Below, piece after piece: positions 52,551 to 60,586 of a stretch of 64,000 nucleotides of DNA. Each line of letters starts with the position of its first letter. Within the stretch, counting starts at the first letter, position 1. Under the pieces are notes generated by a model. The model searched no databases and was not told the DNA's origin. It saw only the letters and a list, made by a program, of their open reading frames with translations. The stretch is from assembly GCA_965204705.1 (NCBI GenBank), contig OZ242006.1:1736001-1800000 (forward strand), read 5' to 3'. A program made the position numbers and the translations under genes. Source of the stretch: Bin5 sp965204705. GTDB lineage: Bacteria; Chloroflexota; Anaerolineae; Caldilineales; Caldilineaceae.

Positions 52551-52883
52551 TTAGTTGTCCTTCGCATAACCGCTGCGGGCCGGATAACAGACGTCCAGGA
52601 ACTCGCAGTCGGTGACCGCGCGCCCGCTATGCTCCACGTCGCCGGGAATCACCGCAACCTCGCCCGGACCCAATATGCTGGTTTCGCCGCCGGCAAAGCT
52701 CAACGCCAACTGGCCCTCGGACACGCAGACGACCTGCTCTTGTGGATGGTCATGGGCAGGAAGAGGTGCGCCGGCCTCGGCCCGCCAGTAGACCAGCGTC
52801 ATTCTATCGGTTTGAATTACTTTGCCGAAATAGCCAGGGTATAGCTCCTGCTCCCTGATATCATCCAAATTGAAGTGGCTCAC
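52551..52883 (-). CDS. Small cupin-domain protein
   Basis: This 110-residue protein is a single cupin barrel. The metal-binding motif reads AHDHPQEQVVCVSEGQ, and the second motif (PGEVAVIPGDVEHSGRA) carries the distal His. Such proteins bind a metal and act as isomerases, dioxygenases or sensors of small ligands. The product could be a sugar- or pectin-degradation-associated cupin, but I cannot say which. It is separated from the glutaredoxin-like gene by about 540 bp of repeats. Confidence 0.88.
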   Translation of the reverse strand: MSHFNLDDIREQELYPGYFGKVIQTDRMTLVYWRAEAGAPLPAHDHPQEQVVCVSEGQLALSFAGGETSILGPGEVAVIPGDVEHSGRAVTDCEFLDVCYPARSGYAKDN

Positions 52884-53057
52884 TTACGACTCCTGACCGA
52901 ACAAACGGACTTGAGTGTAGGACTTACGCGAAAGCTAGGGTTCGTTGACGTTTGACTAGGAACATTGACGTTTGACTGTATAGCGATCCGCGGCAGCAAA
53001 GTGCGGCTTAACCCTGAAGATCTGCGCAGCTGCGAAATGCAAACTCGATAGGCCCCC

Positions 53058-53246
53058 GGTGTTCTCCCCGACCCTCCGTGGACGGAGAAAGGTGTTCTTC
53101 GTGGCCCTTAGTGGCCCTTCGTGGACAAAAAGGTGTTCTCCGTGGCCCTCCGTGGACGGAGAAAGGTGTTCTTCGTGGCCCTTCGTGGCCCATCGCGGAC
53201 AAAAAGGTGTTCTCCGTGGCCCTCCGTGGACGGAGAAAGGTGTTTT
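53058..53246. repeat. 74-bp tandem repeat, about 2.5 copies
   Basis: The motif GGTGTTCT recurs at 53058, 53132 and 53206, exactly 74 bp apart. The units include GTGGCCCTTCGTGG and CCTCCGTGGACGG, and sub-repeats of about 10 bp (cttcgtggcc) are visible. The array makes reading frames open on both strands but these translate to repetitive PRRATENTF-like strings, so I regard it as non-coding. The rest of 52884-53427 shows no gene. Confidence 0.85.
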
Positions 53247-53427
53247 GCTCCGCCATATCTCAAAAAAGGCAAACGACAACGAGCCCTAAACAGGTGCCAT
53301 TCTCTTAGTGGCGCGTCAACCGTCTCACCCAGTCTGTAGTGACAGACAGAAAAACGACACGAGTAAAACTTTGGTCGCGGCGCAACTACCGGAGTCGGCG
53401 CCCCCACCACCCGTGGCGGAAACGCCG

Positions 53428-53694
53428 CTATAGGGTCGCCAGCTTGGTCATCAACACCGTCGTCGATGGTTCGGCCAACACATCGCCGTCGGGAAAGATG
53501 ATCGTCGGTACAGTCATGTTGCCCTTGTTGAGTTTCTGCACCAACTCCCTGGCCTCCTCGTCGCTCTCGATGTCGATCTCTTCAAAATCGACCCCGCTTC
53601 CCTTCATGACCGACTTGGCCCGCCAGCAGTCTGGGCACCAGCCGGTCGTGTACATTTTGATCTGCGTGCTGTTACCGTTTACGCTAGTGGACAT
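53428..53694 (-). CDS. Glutaredoxin/mycoredoxin-like protein
   Basis: This 88-residue protein has a thioredoxin fold with a WCPDCWRAK active site near residue 19. The cis-proline loop (VPTIIFPDGDVL) is in its expected place. The CPDC motif resembles mycoredoxins, which reduce protein mixed disulfides with mycothiol or bacillithiol, rather than the CPYC of glutaredoxins. It stands alone, divergent from the GlcD-GlcF gene. Confidence 0.9.
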   Translation of the reverse strand: MSTSVNGNSTQIKMYTTGWCPDCWRAKSVMKGSGVDFEEIDIESDEEARELVQKLNKGNMTVPTIIFPDGDVLAEPSTTVLMTKLATL

Positions 53695-53938
53695 TAAATG
53701 CTCCTGTTCTGCGAACTGGATGGGTTGGCGGCTACACAGTCTATAGCCGATTCACTGGACCTGTAATCCGCTAGGCACTCTCATTGGCAATGATACGCGA
53801 GTATACCGCAATTGCAGATTCTGTTAAAGTGCGCGCCTCTCCCATCCTGGCCAACAACTGTGCCCTCACTGGACGCGCCGCCTGTAGGGATCGACCACTC
53901 TCCCACTGTAATTCCTGCAACAATAGGATAATGCCATC

Positions 53939-56900
53939 ATGACCGTCCTGACACATGAACAGAGTCCCGCGACACTGCCGACATCTGCTTTTGCCGCTCC
54001 CCAACCAGAGGGACTGGAGCTCGTCCATGAGTTGGAGCAGGTTGTCGAGGGCGAAGTGCGTTTCGACGGCTACAGCCGCATGCTCTACAGCACCGACGCC
54101 AGCCAGTACCAGATTCAGCCGCTGGGCGTCGTAATTCCCCGCAACGACGACGATGTGCAGGCAGCCATGGAAGTCGCCGCCCGCCATCGTGTTCCGCTCC
54201 TGCCGCGCGGAGGCGGCAGCTCCCTTGCCGGGCAGTGCGTCGGCCCCGGGCTGGTCATCGACACCACCAAATATATGGATCGCATTCTCGCGGTCGATGA
54301 GGAAGCCAGCACCGTAACAGTTCAAGCCGGCGTCCCCATAGGCGTTCTCAACCGGACGCTGGCCCCGCTCGGCCTGATGTTGGGACCTGACCCCGCCAGC
54401 GCCGACCGCGCTTCCGTTGGCGGCTCGATCGGCAACAACGCCACCGGCAGCCACAGCATCCTCTACGGCATGTTGGCCGATAATCTGCTGGAAACCAGCG
54501 CAGTCCTCAGCGACGGCTCGCCGGCGCGCTTCGGGCCCGTCTCCTCCTCCGAGCTGAAAAGCCGAGGCCGCGGCGACTCCCTTGAAGCCCAGATCTATCG
54601 CGAAGTCCCCGGAATCGTACGCGCCCAATTCGAGCAGATACTGGAGCGCTGGCCGCGTCACTGGCGCCGTGTCTCCGGCTACGGTCTCGACCGCCTCCTG
54701 CACGGACTCCTACAGGACGAAGCCGCTACCGGTGGAGAAAGCCGCGGCAGTGAACGCGCCGGTCTCCTGCGCGCCCGGCTCGGATTCGATAGCCTTTACC
54801 GCTCCGAATTCTGCGACGCCTCCCAGATCGACCAGTTCAACCTCAGCCAGCTCCTCGCCGGCAGCGAAGGCACCCTCGCAACAGTGACCAGTGCGACGCT
54901 CAAACTGGTCCCCAAGCCAAAGATGACCGCGCTGGCTGTCGTCCATTTTGATCGCCTCATCGACGCCTGTGCCGCCATTCCCGACATCCTGGAAACCAGC
55001 CCCAGCGCTTCCGAACTGCTCGACAAGCACCTGATCGACCTCGCCCGCGCCCAGCCCGAGTGGGCCAAGCGGCTCCACTTCGTCGACGGAGACCCCGAGG
55101 CTGTGCTGCTGACCGAATTCTACGGAACCGACGAGCGCGAGCTCGCCGCGAAACTGGACGGGCTGGAGCGCCACTTGAGCACACGGGGATGGCAAAGTGC
55201 AGTCGTGAAGGTGTTGAATCCTGCCCGCCAAAAGGATGTGTGGGACGTGCGCAAGGCCGGACTGAACATTCTGATGGGACGCCGCGGCGACTACAAGCCT
55301 GTGCCCGGTATCGAAGACGTGGCCGTGCCGCAGGAGAAGCTGGCCGAATACCTGCAGAAGGTCCTGGATTTCTGCGCAGAACAGGAAGATGTGCCCGGAA
55401 TCGCAGTCTACGCCCACGCCTCTGCCGGCTGCCTGCATGTGCGGCCGCTCCTCAATCTCAAGAACCGGACCGGTATCGACACCCTGCGCATCGTCGGTGA
55501 ACATGCCTGTGATCTGGCAGTGAGTTACGGCGGCGCAATGAGTGGCGAACACGGCGACGGCCTGGCCCGCGGTTACCTCCATCCCCGCCTGTTCGGGCCG
55601 GAACTCTACGGCGCTATGCGGCAGGTGAAAGAGGCCTTCGATCCCGACAACCGCATGAACCCGGGCAAGATCATCGACGCGCCGCCCTCTACAGAGAATC
55701 TGCGCTTTGGCAAAGAGTACGAAACGATTCAACTGCAAACCGTCTTCGACTGGAGCAGCGATTACGGCTACGCCGGCGCGATCGAGATGTGCAACGGCGC
55801 CGGCGTCTGCCGAAAACTGGGCGCCGGCACAATGTGTCCCAGCTACATCGCCACCAGGGACGAGAAGGACACCACCCGCGGCCGCGCCAATGCCCTGCGC
55901 AACGCCATGGCGGGACGCATCCCTCGCGAGGAGCTGTTCTCGCCGCAGATGTACGAGGTCATGGACCTCTGCATCGGCTGCAAAGCCTGCAAAAGCGAGT
56001 GCCCTTCAGCAGTCGACATGGCGCGTATCAAGGCCGAATACCTGGTCCACTATTACGAGCGCAATGGTCTGCCTCTCTTCAACCGCCTGATGGGACTCCT
56101 GCCCACACTGAACCGCCTGCTGTTCCGATTCGGCCGCCCTCTGATACCTCTTGTCAACTGGGGATTGAAGGCAGCGCCGGTGAAAGCAGCTATGGCCCGC
56201 GCCGGCGTCGATTCGCGCCGCAACCTGCCCGCCTACACAAGGCAGCCGCTGTCGGACTGGTTTGCCCGTCGTTCACCCGCAGAGGGCGTGCGCGTCGCAG
56301 ACGGAAGGGCTCCGGCAACGGTCATTCTCTTTCACGACACGTGGGCCGAATACAACCATCCGGAGATCGGCCAGGCCGCGGTGGAAGTGCTGGAGGCTGC
56401 TGGATATGAGGTGCGTCTGGCTGAGGGGCGTGCCTGCTGCGGGCGGCCGTTGATCACCGGCGGACAGGCCAACAAAGTGCGTGGATGGGTGGACAAAAAC
56501 GTGGCCCTCCTCGCTCCCTACGCGCGCCAGGGCCTGCCTATAGTCGGGCTGGAGCCCAGCTGTATTCTCACTCTTCGCGACGAATACCTGGAACTGGCTT
56601 CCGATCCCGAGGCCGCGCAGGTCGTGGCTGAGAACGCGCTGACTTTCGACGAATTCATTGCCCGCGAAGCAGCCGTTCCTGAGGAGAGTGCGAACGGCAG
56701 TGAAGCAAGCAAGTACAGTCCTGAGACAGCCTTCTCTTCAATCTGGCGCAACGACCCTGGTACCGCCTACCTTCACGGTCACTGTCACCAGAAAGCGCTA
56801 ATCGGTAACGAGGCCAGCGTGGCCGCTCTGCACGCTGCCGGCTTCACTGTGCAGGTAATCGACAGCGGTTGCTGCGGAATGGCAGGTGATTTCGGCTACG

Positions 56901-57082
56901 GAAAGGGGCACTACGAAGTCAGTCGTGACATTGGCGAGGAACGACTCTTCCCCGCAGTACGCGAGATGCCCGCCGGCGCATTTCTCGTCGCCAGTGGCAC
57001 CAGCTGCCGCGACCAGATTGAACAGTTCGCCGGTCGCGCGCCTCTCCACATGGCCCAGGTTCTGGCGCAAGCGCTGAAATAG
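53939..57082 (+). CDS. FAD/iron-sulfur hydroxyacid dehydrogenase (GlcD-GlcF-type fusion)
   Basis: This 1047-residue protein joins an FAD-dependent oxidase to an iron-sulfur subunit. The first half has the PCMH-type FAD site (LLPRGGGSSLAGQCVGPG and SVGGSIGNNATGSHS) and the oxidase C-terminal domain ending in GEHGDGLARGYLHP. Fe-S sites follow: CNGAGVC with a later CP, then CIGCKACKSECPSAV. CCG motifs close it (ACCGRPLITGG and GCCGMAGDFGY). Relatives oxidise D-lactate, glycolate or 2-hydroxyglutarate and pass electrons to quinone or cytochrome. In E. coli GlcD and GlcF are separate subunits. Here they are a single chain, as in several D-lactate dehydrogenases. The start ATG 53939 follows AGGATA. 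Confidence 0.92.
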   Translation: MTVLTHEQSPATLPTSAFAAPQPEGLELVHELEQVVEGEVRFDGYSRMLYSTDASQYQIQPLGVVIPRNDDDVQAAMEVAARHRVPLLPRGGGSSLAGQCVGPGLVIDTTKYMDRILAVDEEASTVTVQAGVPIGVLNRTLAPLGLMLGPDPASADRASVGGSIGNNATGSHSILYGMLADNLLETSAVLSDGSPARFGPVSSSELKSRGRGDSLEAQIYREVPGIVRAQFEQILERWPRHWRRVSGYGLDRLLHGLLQDEAATGGESRGSERAGLLRARLGFDSLYRSEFCDASQIDQFNLSQLLAGSEGTLATVTSATLKLVPKPKMTALAVVHFDRLIDACAAIPDILETSPSASELLDKHLIDLARAQPEWAKRLHFVDGDPEAVLLTEFYGTDERELAAKLDGLERHLSTRGWQSAVVKVLNPARQKDVWDVRKAGLNILMGRRGDYKPVPGIEDVAVPQEKLAEYLQKVLDFCAEQEDVPGIAVYAHASAGCLHVRPLLNLKNRTGIDTLRIVGEHACDLAVSYGGAMSGEHGDGLARGYLHPRLFGPELYGAMRQVKEAFDPDNRMNPGKIIDAPPSTENLRFGKEYETIQLQTVFDWSSDYGYAGAIEMCNGAGVCRKLGAGTMCPSYIATRDEKDTTRGRANALRNAMAGRIPREELFSPQMYEVMDLCIGCKACKSECPSAVDMARIKAEYLVHYYERNGLPLFNRLMGLLPTLNRLLFRFGRPLIPLVNWGLKAAPVKAAMARAGVDSRRNLPAYTRQPLSDWFARRSPAEGVRVADGRAPATVILFHDTWAEYNHPEIGQAAVEVLEAAGYEVRLAEGRACCGRPLITGGQANKVRGWVDKNVALLAPYARQGLPIVGLEPSCILTLRDEYLELASDPEAAQVVAENALTFDEFIAREAAVPEESANGSEASKYSPETAFSSIWRNDPGTAYLHGHCHQKALIGNEASVAALHAAGFTVQVIDSGCCGMAGDFGYGKGHYEVSRDIGEERLFPAVREMPAGAFLVASGTSCRDQIEQFAGRAPLHMAQVLAQALK

Positions 57083-57134
57083 AAGCCGCCCATTCAGCGC
57101 CGTGCCGGTCGGTTCGCCGGCCCGCCCAGTCACA

Positions 57135-58439
57135 TTACCAGTATTTCATCGCGTCCCGGAACAGCGCCTCCAGATCCTGCGCATCCGCCGGTCGCGGTGA
57201 GAGCTTCGTCACCCGGTGTTGTGGCAGAGTTCCTTCTACCAGGGCCGGAATGTCCTCCTCCGTAAAGCCGATTGCGCCCAGGCCGTTGGGAACGCCGGTC
57301 TGCTGCATCAGGGCGATAACCGCCCCCGCCAGCAACTCGCCCGCATCCTCGGCGCCCGCGCCTGTAGTGTCCACGCCCATTAACCGCGCCGCATACAGGT
57401 GCTTCTCCGGATTCGTCGGCGCCGTGAAGCGAAAAACGGCCGGCGCGTTGAGAATAACCGCCATCCCATGCGGAATGATCGGATGATCGGGCGGGTACCC
57501 CGCCGGTCTGTACGCCCGGACCATCCCGCTGACCGGATAGCTCATGCCGTGAGGCAGGTGCACGCCCGCGTTGCCGAATCCAATCCCGGCGTAGGCCGCG
57601 GCAAGCAACATGGCACTGCGCGCCTCGTCATCCTCCGTGTCCTGTATCGCGCGCACAATGTTCGCCGACACCATTTCAATCGCCTTGGTCGACCAGATGT
57701 CGCTGATCGGGTTCGCGCCTTGATAGGCCGGCCGCAGCTCCGGCGACTCGGGCGCGACGCGGCCGTCGTATGCCAGCGCGGTCAAAGACTCCAGCGCATG
57801 GCTCAAGACGTCCAGCCCGGTACTCGCCGCCGCCATCTGCGGCAGCGTCCGCGTGTTGTGCGGATCGAGAATACCCAATTGAGGACGCAATGCCCTGTGG
57901 GCGATACCTGTCTTGACATGCATCTCCGTCAGATCGCAGATCGCCACGCCTGTTGTCTCGCTGCCGGTCCCTGCCGTCGTAGGCACGGCAATATGCGGCC
58001 GCAGCGCGCCGGGGACTGGTACCCCTTTGCCAATCGGAGGGTTAACGTAGTCCAGGAATTCGGCTGGGTACGTGGCATAGAGATTGGCCGCCTTTGCCGT
58101 ATCCATGGACGACCCACCCCCGACCGACAGGTAGCCGTCAAAGTCGCCTTCACGCGCGAATTCGATGGCCTCCAAAAAGGACACATCCGTCGGCTCCACA
58201 CGAACCTGATCAAAAAGCGCCCCGTCAATGCCCTCCGCCCGCAGCGCCGCCAGCGCAATCGCCACCGGCTCGCTGTCAGACAGTCGGGGGTCGGTAACCA
58301 CCATCACCCGTTCTGCCCCCAGCTTCTTCATATCAAAGCCGACTTCACGGGTTACGCCCGGCCCGTACTTGATGCTGGACGTGTCCATCGTGAACGCGCT
58401 TTCATTCCCCCCGCTGCTCTGGGCAATATTTTCCGCCAT
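57135..58439 (-). CDS. Iron-containing alcohol dehydrogenase, hydroxyacid-oxoacid transhydrogenase-like
   Basis: This 434-residue protein has GGSSMDTAKAANL, TTAGTGSETTG and DPHNTRTLP. Metal-binding residues fit Asp in LDPHNTRT, His in LDVLSHALES and His residues in NAGVHLPHGMSY and IIPHGMAV. The pattern is closest to hydroxyacid-oxoacid transhydrogenase, which converts 4-hydroxybutyrate or lactate with 2-oxoglutarate, using bound NAD. The start ATG 58439 follows GGAG. It faces the GlcD-GlcF gene, and both would act on hydroxy acids. Confidence 0.88.
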   Translation of the reverse strand: MAENIAQSSGGNESAFTMDTSSIKYGPGVTREVGFDMKKLGAERVMVVTDPRLSDSEPVAIALAALRAEGIDGALFDQVRVEPTDVSFLEAIEFAREGDFDGYLSVGGGSSMDTAKAANLYATYPAEFLDYVNPPIGKGVPVPGALRPHIAVPTTAGTGSETTGVAICDLTEMHVKTGIAHRALRPQLGILDPHNTRTLPQMAAASTGLDVLSHALESLTALAYDGRVAPESPELRPAYQGANPISDIWSTKAIEMVSANIVRAIQDTEDDEARSAMLLAAAYAGIGFGNAGVHLPHGMSYPVSGMVRAYRPAGYPPDHPIIPHGMAVILNAPAVFRFTAPTNPEKHLYAARLMGVDTTGAGAEDAGELLAGAVIALMQQTGVPNGLGAIGFTEEDIPALVEGTLPQHRVTKLSPRPADAQDLEALFRDAMKYW

Positions 58440-58583
58440 ATCTGGAAGCTCCTTACGTAGGATGAGTTGGCCGTCGGCCCAATAAGAGACTCAAACGTCG
58501 CATCACCCCAAAGAATAACATCGCTGCCGCTCCGCAAGAAAAAGATCCACTCGCCCTGGCTTGCCTCCATGCATGAGCGGCCA

Positions 58584-58771
58584 CAGTCCAAAATGGGCGT
58601 CAACTCTCGTACACCTCTGCGAACGACTGAGCCAGAGCCATGTGCCCCCCCAGCTGCGCAATCCCTCCCTCTGACCACTGACCACTGACCACTGACCACT
58701 GACCACTGCAGTTAAGCGGTCGGGCCTTCGGCCCTCCCTTGTGCGGGGGGATTCCCCCCGCAACGCCCCCC
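58584..58771. repeat. Partial copy 4 of the dispersed repeat, left end and core
   Basis: CAGTCCAAAAT begins a left end like that of the full-length elements but lacks the GGGTG start. Seven-bp GACCACT units repeat five times near 58676-58710, longer than in the other copies, and the two GC hairpins follow. The right end of the element is not present. Instead the DNA continues into the tandem array at 58848. This copy is a truncated or rearranged member. Confidence 0.8.
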
Positions 58772-58847
58772 ATCGTATGCCCGACCATTGTGGACAATAC
58801 CAACTGTTGAGCCAGCGACCGGGGTTCGCATCCCCGTCACCCCTGCA

Positions 58848-59277
58848 GGGGCAGGCCTTGTGCCTGCCCAGTATCCCCCAATACCCAAGCACCGCGGCGA
58901 AAAGGACCGACCGAGCCATCGTCCGCTGCCCAGCCCCGCGCCCCCCGTAGGGGCAGGCCGTGTGCCTGCCCTCTCCCTCCGCCTACCCAAGCGCCGGGGC
59001 CAATCGGCCCATCCGAGCCACCGTCCGCTGCCCAGCCCCGCGCCCCCGTAGGGACAGGCCTTGTGCCTGCCCTTTCCCTCCGCCTACCCAAGCGCCGCGG
59101 CGAAAAGGACCGACCGAGCCATCGTCCGCTGCCCAGCCCCGCGCCCCCCGTAGGGGCAGGCCGTGTGCCTGCCCTCTCCCTCCGCCTACCCAAGCGCCGG
59201 GGCCAATCGGCCCATCCGAGCCATTGTCCGCTGCCCAGCCCCGCGCCCCCCGTAGGGGCAGGCCTTGTGCCTGCCCT
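58848..59277. repeat. Tandem array of ~102-bp units in A-B-A-B-A order
   Basis: The hairpin GGGGCAGGCC...GGCCTGCCC-like starts recur at 58848, 58950, 59051, 59153 and 59255, so the period is 101-102 bp. Two unit types alternate. Units at 58848 and 59051 contain CGGCGAAAAGGACCGACC, and those at 58950 and 59153 contain GGGGCCAATCGGCCCATCC. The last unit is partial. The hairpin stem is GGCAGGC with GCCTGCC. The same hairpin occurs once in each full-length MITE. Open frames through the array encode RAGTRPAPTGG-like repeats and are probably not genes. Confidence 0.88.
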
Positions 59278-59640
59278 TTCCCTCCCCAAAACTTGCTACA
59301 CAGTGTCACCCCACGCCGTTGCGCACGTCTCGCCCTACCCCGCGCCCCACGAACAAATTACATCCGTACCCCGATCAAGCAGCCGAATCCTCAAAAGTGC
59401 GTGGTATAATGAGCACCGCCAAAAGTGCTGCCATCTGTGAAGCCGATATCGAGGCGGAAGTGGAGAAACGGGGTTTGGTCGGACTGGCATGACGGCTCCA
59501 GACCTCTGAAAGCGGCGCCCCTCCTACAGTTCAGGTATTCTTGTAATGCAATTGTCCAGGAGTAACTTCCCGTGACCCGAAAAGGAGGGCGAGGAACCGA
59601 CTTCGAAGTCCCAGATGTTGGTCCGAAAAAAACTTTTTCC

Positions 59641-59690
59641 GCCCGCTTTAACCCGACTTAGACCGACTTAACCCGACTCGAGCCGACATT
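59641..59690 (+). repeat. 10-bp-period repeat block 1
   Basis: Five consecutive 10-mers are readable: gcccgcttta, acccgactta, gaccgactta, acccgactcg and agccgacatt. Four share CGAC in phase. The period matches one turn of B-DNA. The block is followed by unique sequence. Confidence 0.7.
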
Positions 59691-59996
59691 TGCCCCCTGA
59701 CCCTGAGAGACGGGGGCCAACCGGGACAAAAGCTCTGCAGGCACGTTAAACCGGGCTAGAGGATCATTGCAATGGACTAGCGAGCCATGTGGACGCCATC
59801 CATGCACAGTCGTGGTATCTGAACTCTGATACGATGGCCCTGAAGTAGGAGCAGGCCGATAGCATCAAACCGGGAGAGAGCCTGCCGCGGCCTCCTGAAA
59901 AGCCGTGAAATGCCCGAAAACATCCTCCTGATATCGGTCAGAGATGGCGAGAAACCGTACGGAATGTCGCAAAAAAGCGGCCCCAATTTTTTTTTA

Positions 59997-60056
59997 GGCG
60001 CGACATATGTAGACATTGGTAGACATGACGCGACATTTGTAGACATAATGCGACCT
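59997..60056 (+). repeat. 10-bp-period repeat block 2
   Basis: Six 10-mers in register, the first five ending in GACAT: ggcgcgacat, atgtagacat, tggtagacat, gacgcgacat, ttgtagacat and aatgcgacct. Units carrying GCGACAT and TAGACAT are mixed. On the other strand this gives a series of ATGTC starts every 10 bp. Confidence 0.75.
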
Positions 60057-60358
60057 GAAAAGGCGCAATCGAAGATCTGGAACCTTCGTCGGCACAAGCT
60101 AGCCCGCAACTCTCGCATTAAGCCGAAAACAGTTGAAGACATGATCACAATTAGCTTGCTAACGAGCATAAAGGAGGACCATTGCAACCTGATTCGACGT
60201 AAGGATTCCTTCACCGTCCGCAGCGCATACGCCACCACCGATGCATCCACCCCCCGTCCCGCGCAAAGGGTCCCAATACCGAAAGTCGGATCCGGAAAAG
60301 AGTCTCAACACACGCAAATGCCCACCGGAAACACCCTCCAAAAAAAGAAAACACCCGG

Positions 60359-60408
60359 ACCAAAAGAGACCTGAGCGGACCAAAAGAGACCAAAAGAGAC
60401 CTGAAAAC
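60359..60408 (+). repeat. 10-bp-period repeat block 3
   Basis: Five 10-mers in register, all starting ACC: accaaaagag, acctgagcgg, accaaaagag, accaaaagag and acctgaaaac. It ends 15 bp before the -35 element of the promoter at 60423, so it may bind a regulator of the genes that follow. Confidence 0.75.
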
Positions 60409-60422
60409 CACCCTGACACTGT

Positions 60423-60451
60423 TTGAATCTTTTTCCTGTGCGGGGTATACT
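60423..60451 (+). promoter_or_regulatory. Sigma-70-like promoter of the hydroxyacid operon
   Basis: TTGAAT (60423-60428) and TATACT (60446-60451) are separated by 17 nt and match four and five of the six consensus positions. Transcription would begin near 60458, about 130 nt before the Ldh2-family gene. The repeat block 60359-60408 lies directly upstream. Confidence 0.6.
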
Positions 60452-60586
60452 TTTGGTTACCAAACCGACGAGTCCCACCGGCTTCCCCAGGACGATCTTC
60501 CAGGCAACGCGGGCTCCTCAAAACGCCGCGACGCACAACTCTTCCATTCGCTCTAGCCAATTCAGCCAGCAGAGGAACCTGCGCCA

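Larger units (their letters stand above)
59278..60586. other. Non-coding region with three 10-bp-period repeat blocks
   Basis: No gene was recognised here. A frame at 59910-60374 translates to basic low-complexity sequence that overlaps repeats. A 27-residue frame at 59409-59492 follows a TATAAT but has no -35 or ribosome binding site. The region contains the three short repeat blocks listed separately, a poly-T run (about 59985-59995) and the promoter at 60423-60451. Confidence 0.6.

Noticed and set aside
53008..53339. Several frames encoding PRRATENTF-like strings
   Set aside because: They read the 74-bp tandem repeat and are not conserved protein sequence.
58820..58845. tRNA T-arm-like sequence (CGGGG-TTCGCAT-CCCCG)
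   Set aside because: No acceptor, D or anticodon arms can be built around it. It is part of the repeat region.
58848..59277. Possible CRISPR array
   Set aside because: The units repeat over their whole length and alternate in two types. There are no unique spacers and no cas genes.
58712..59409. Long open frames encoding RAGTRPAPTGG-like or RPCACPF-like repeats
   Set aside because: They are translations of the ~102-bp tandem DNA array in several frames on both strands. The amino-acid pattern follows the DNA period.
59409..59492. 27-residue ORF just after a TATAAT
   Set aside because: No -35 element or ribosome binding site, and the ATG overlaps the -10 hexamer itself.
59910..60374. Open frame of 154 codons
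   Set aside because: It crosses 10-bp repeat blocks, and its translation is basic and low in complexity without protein-like motifs.
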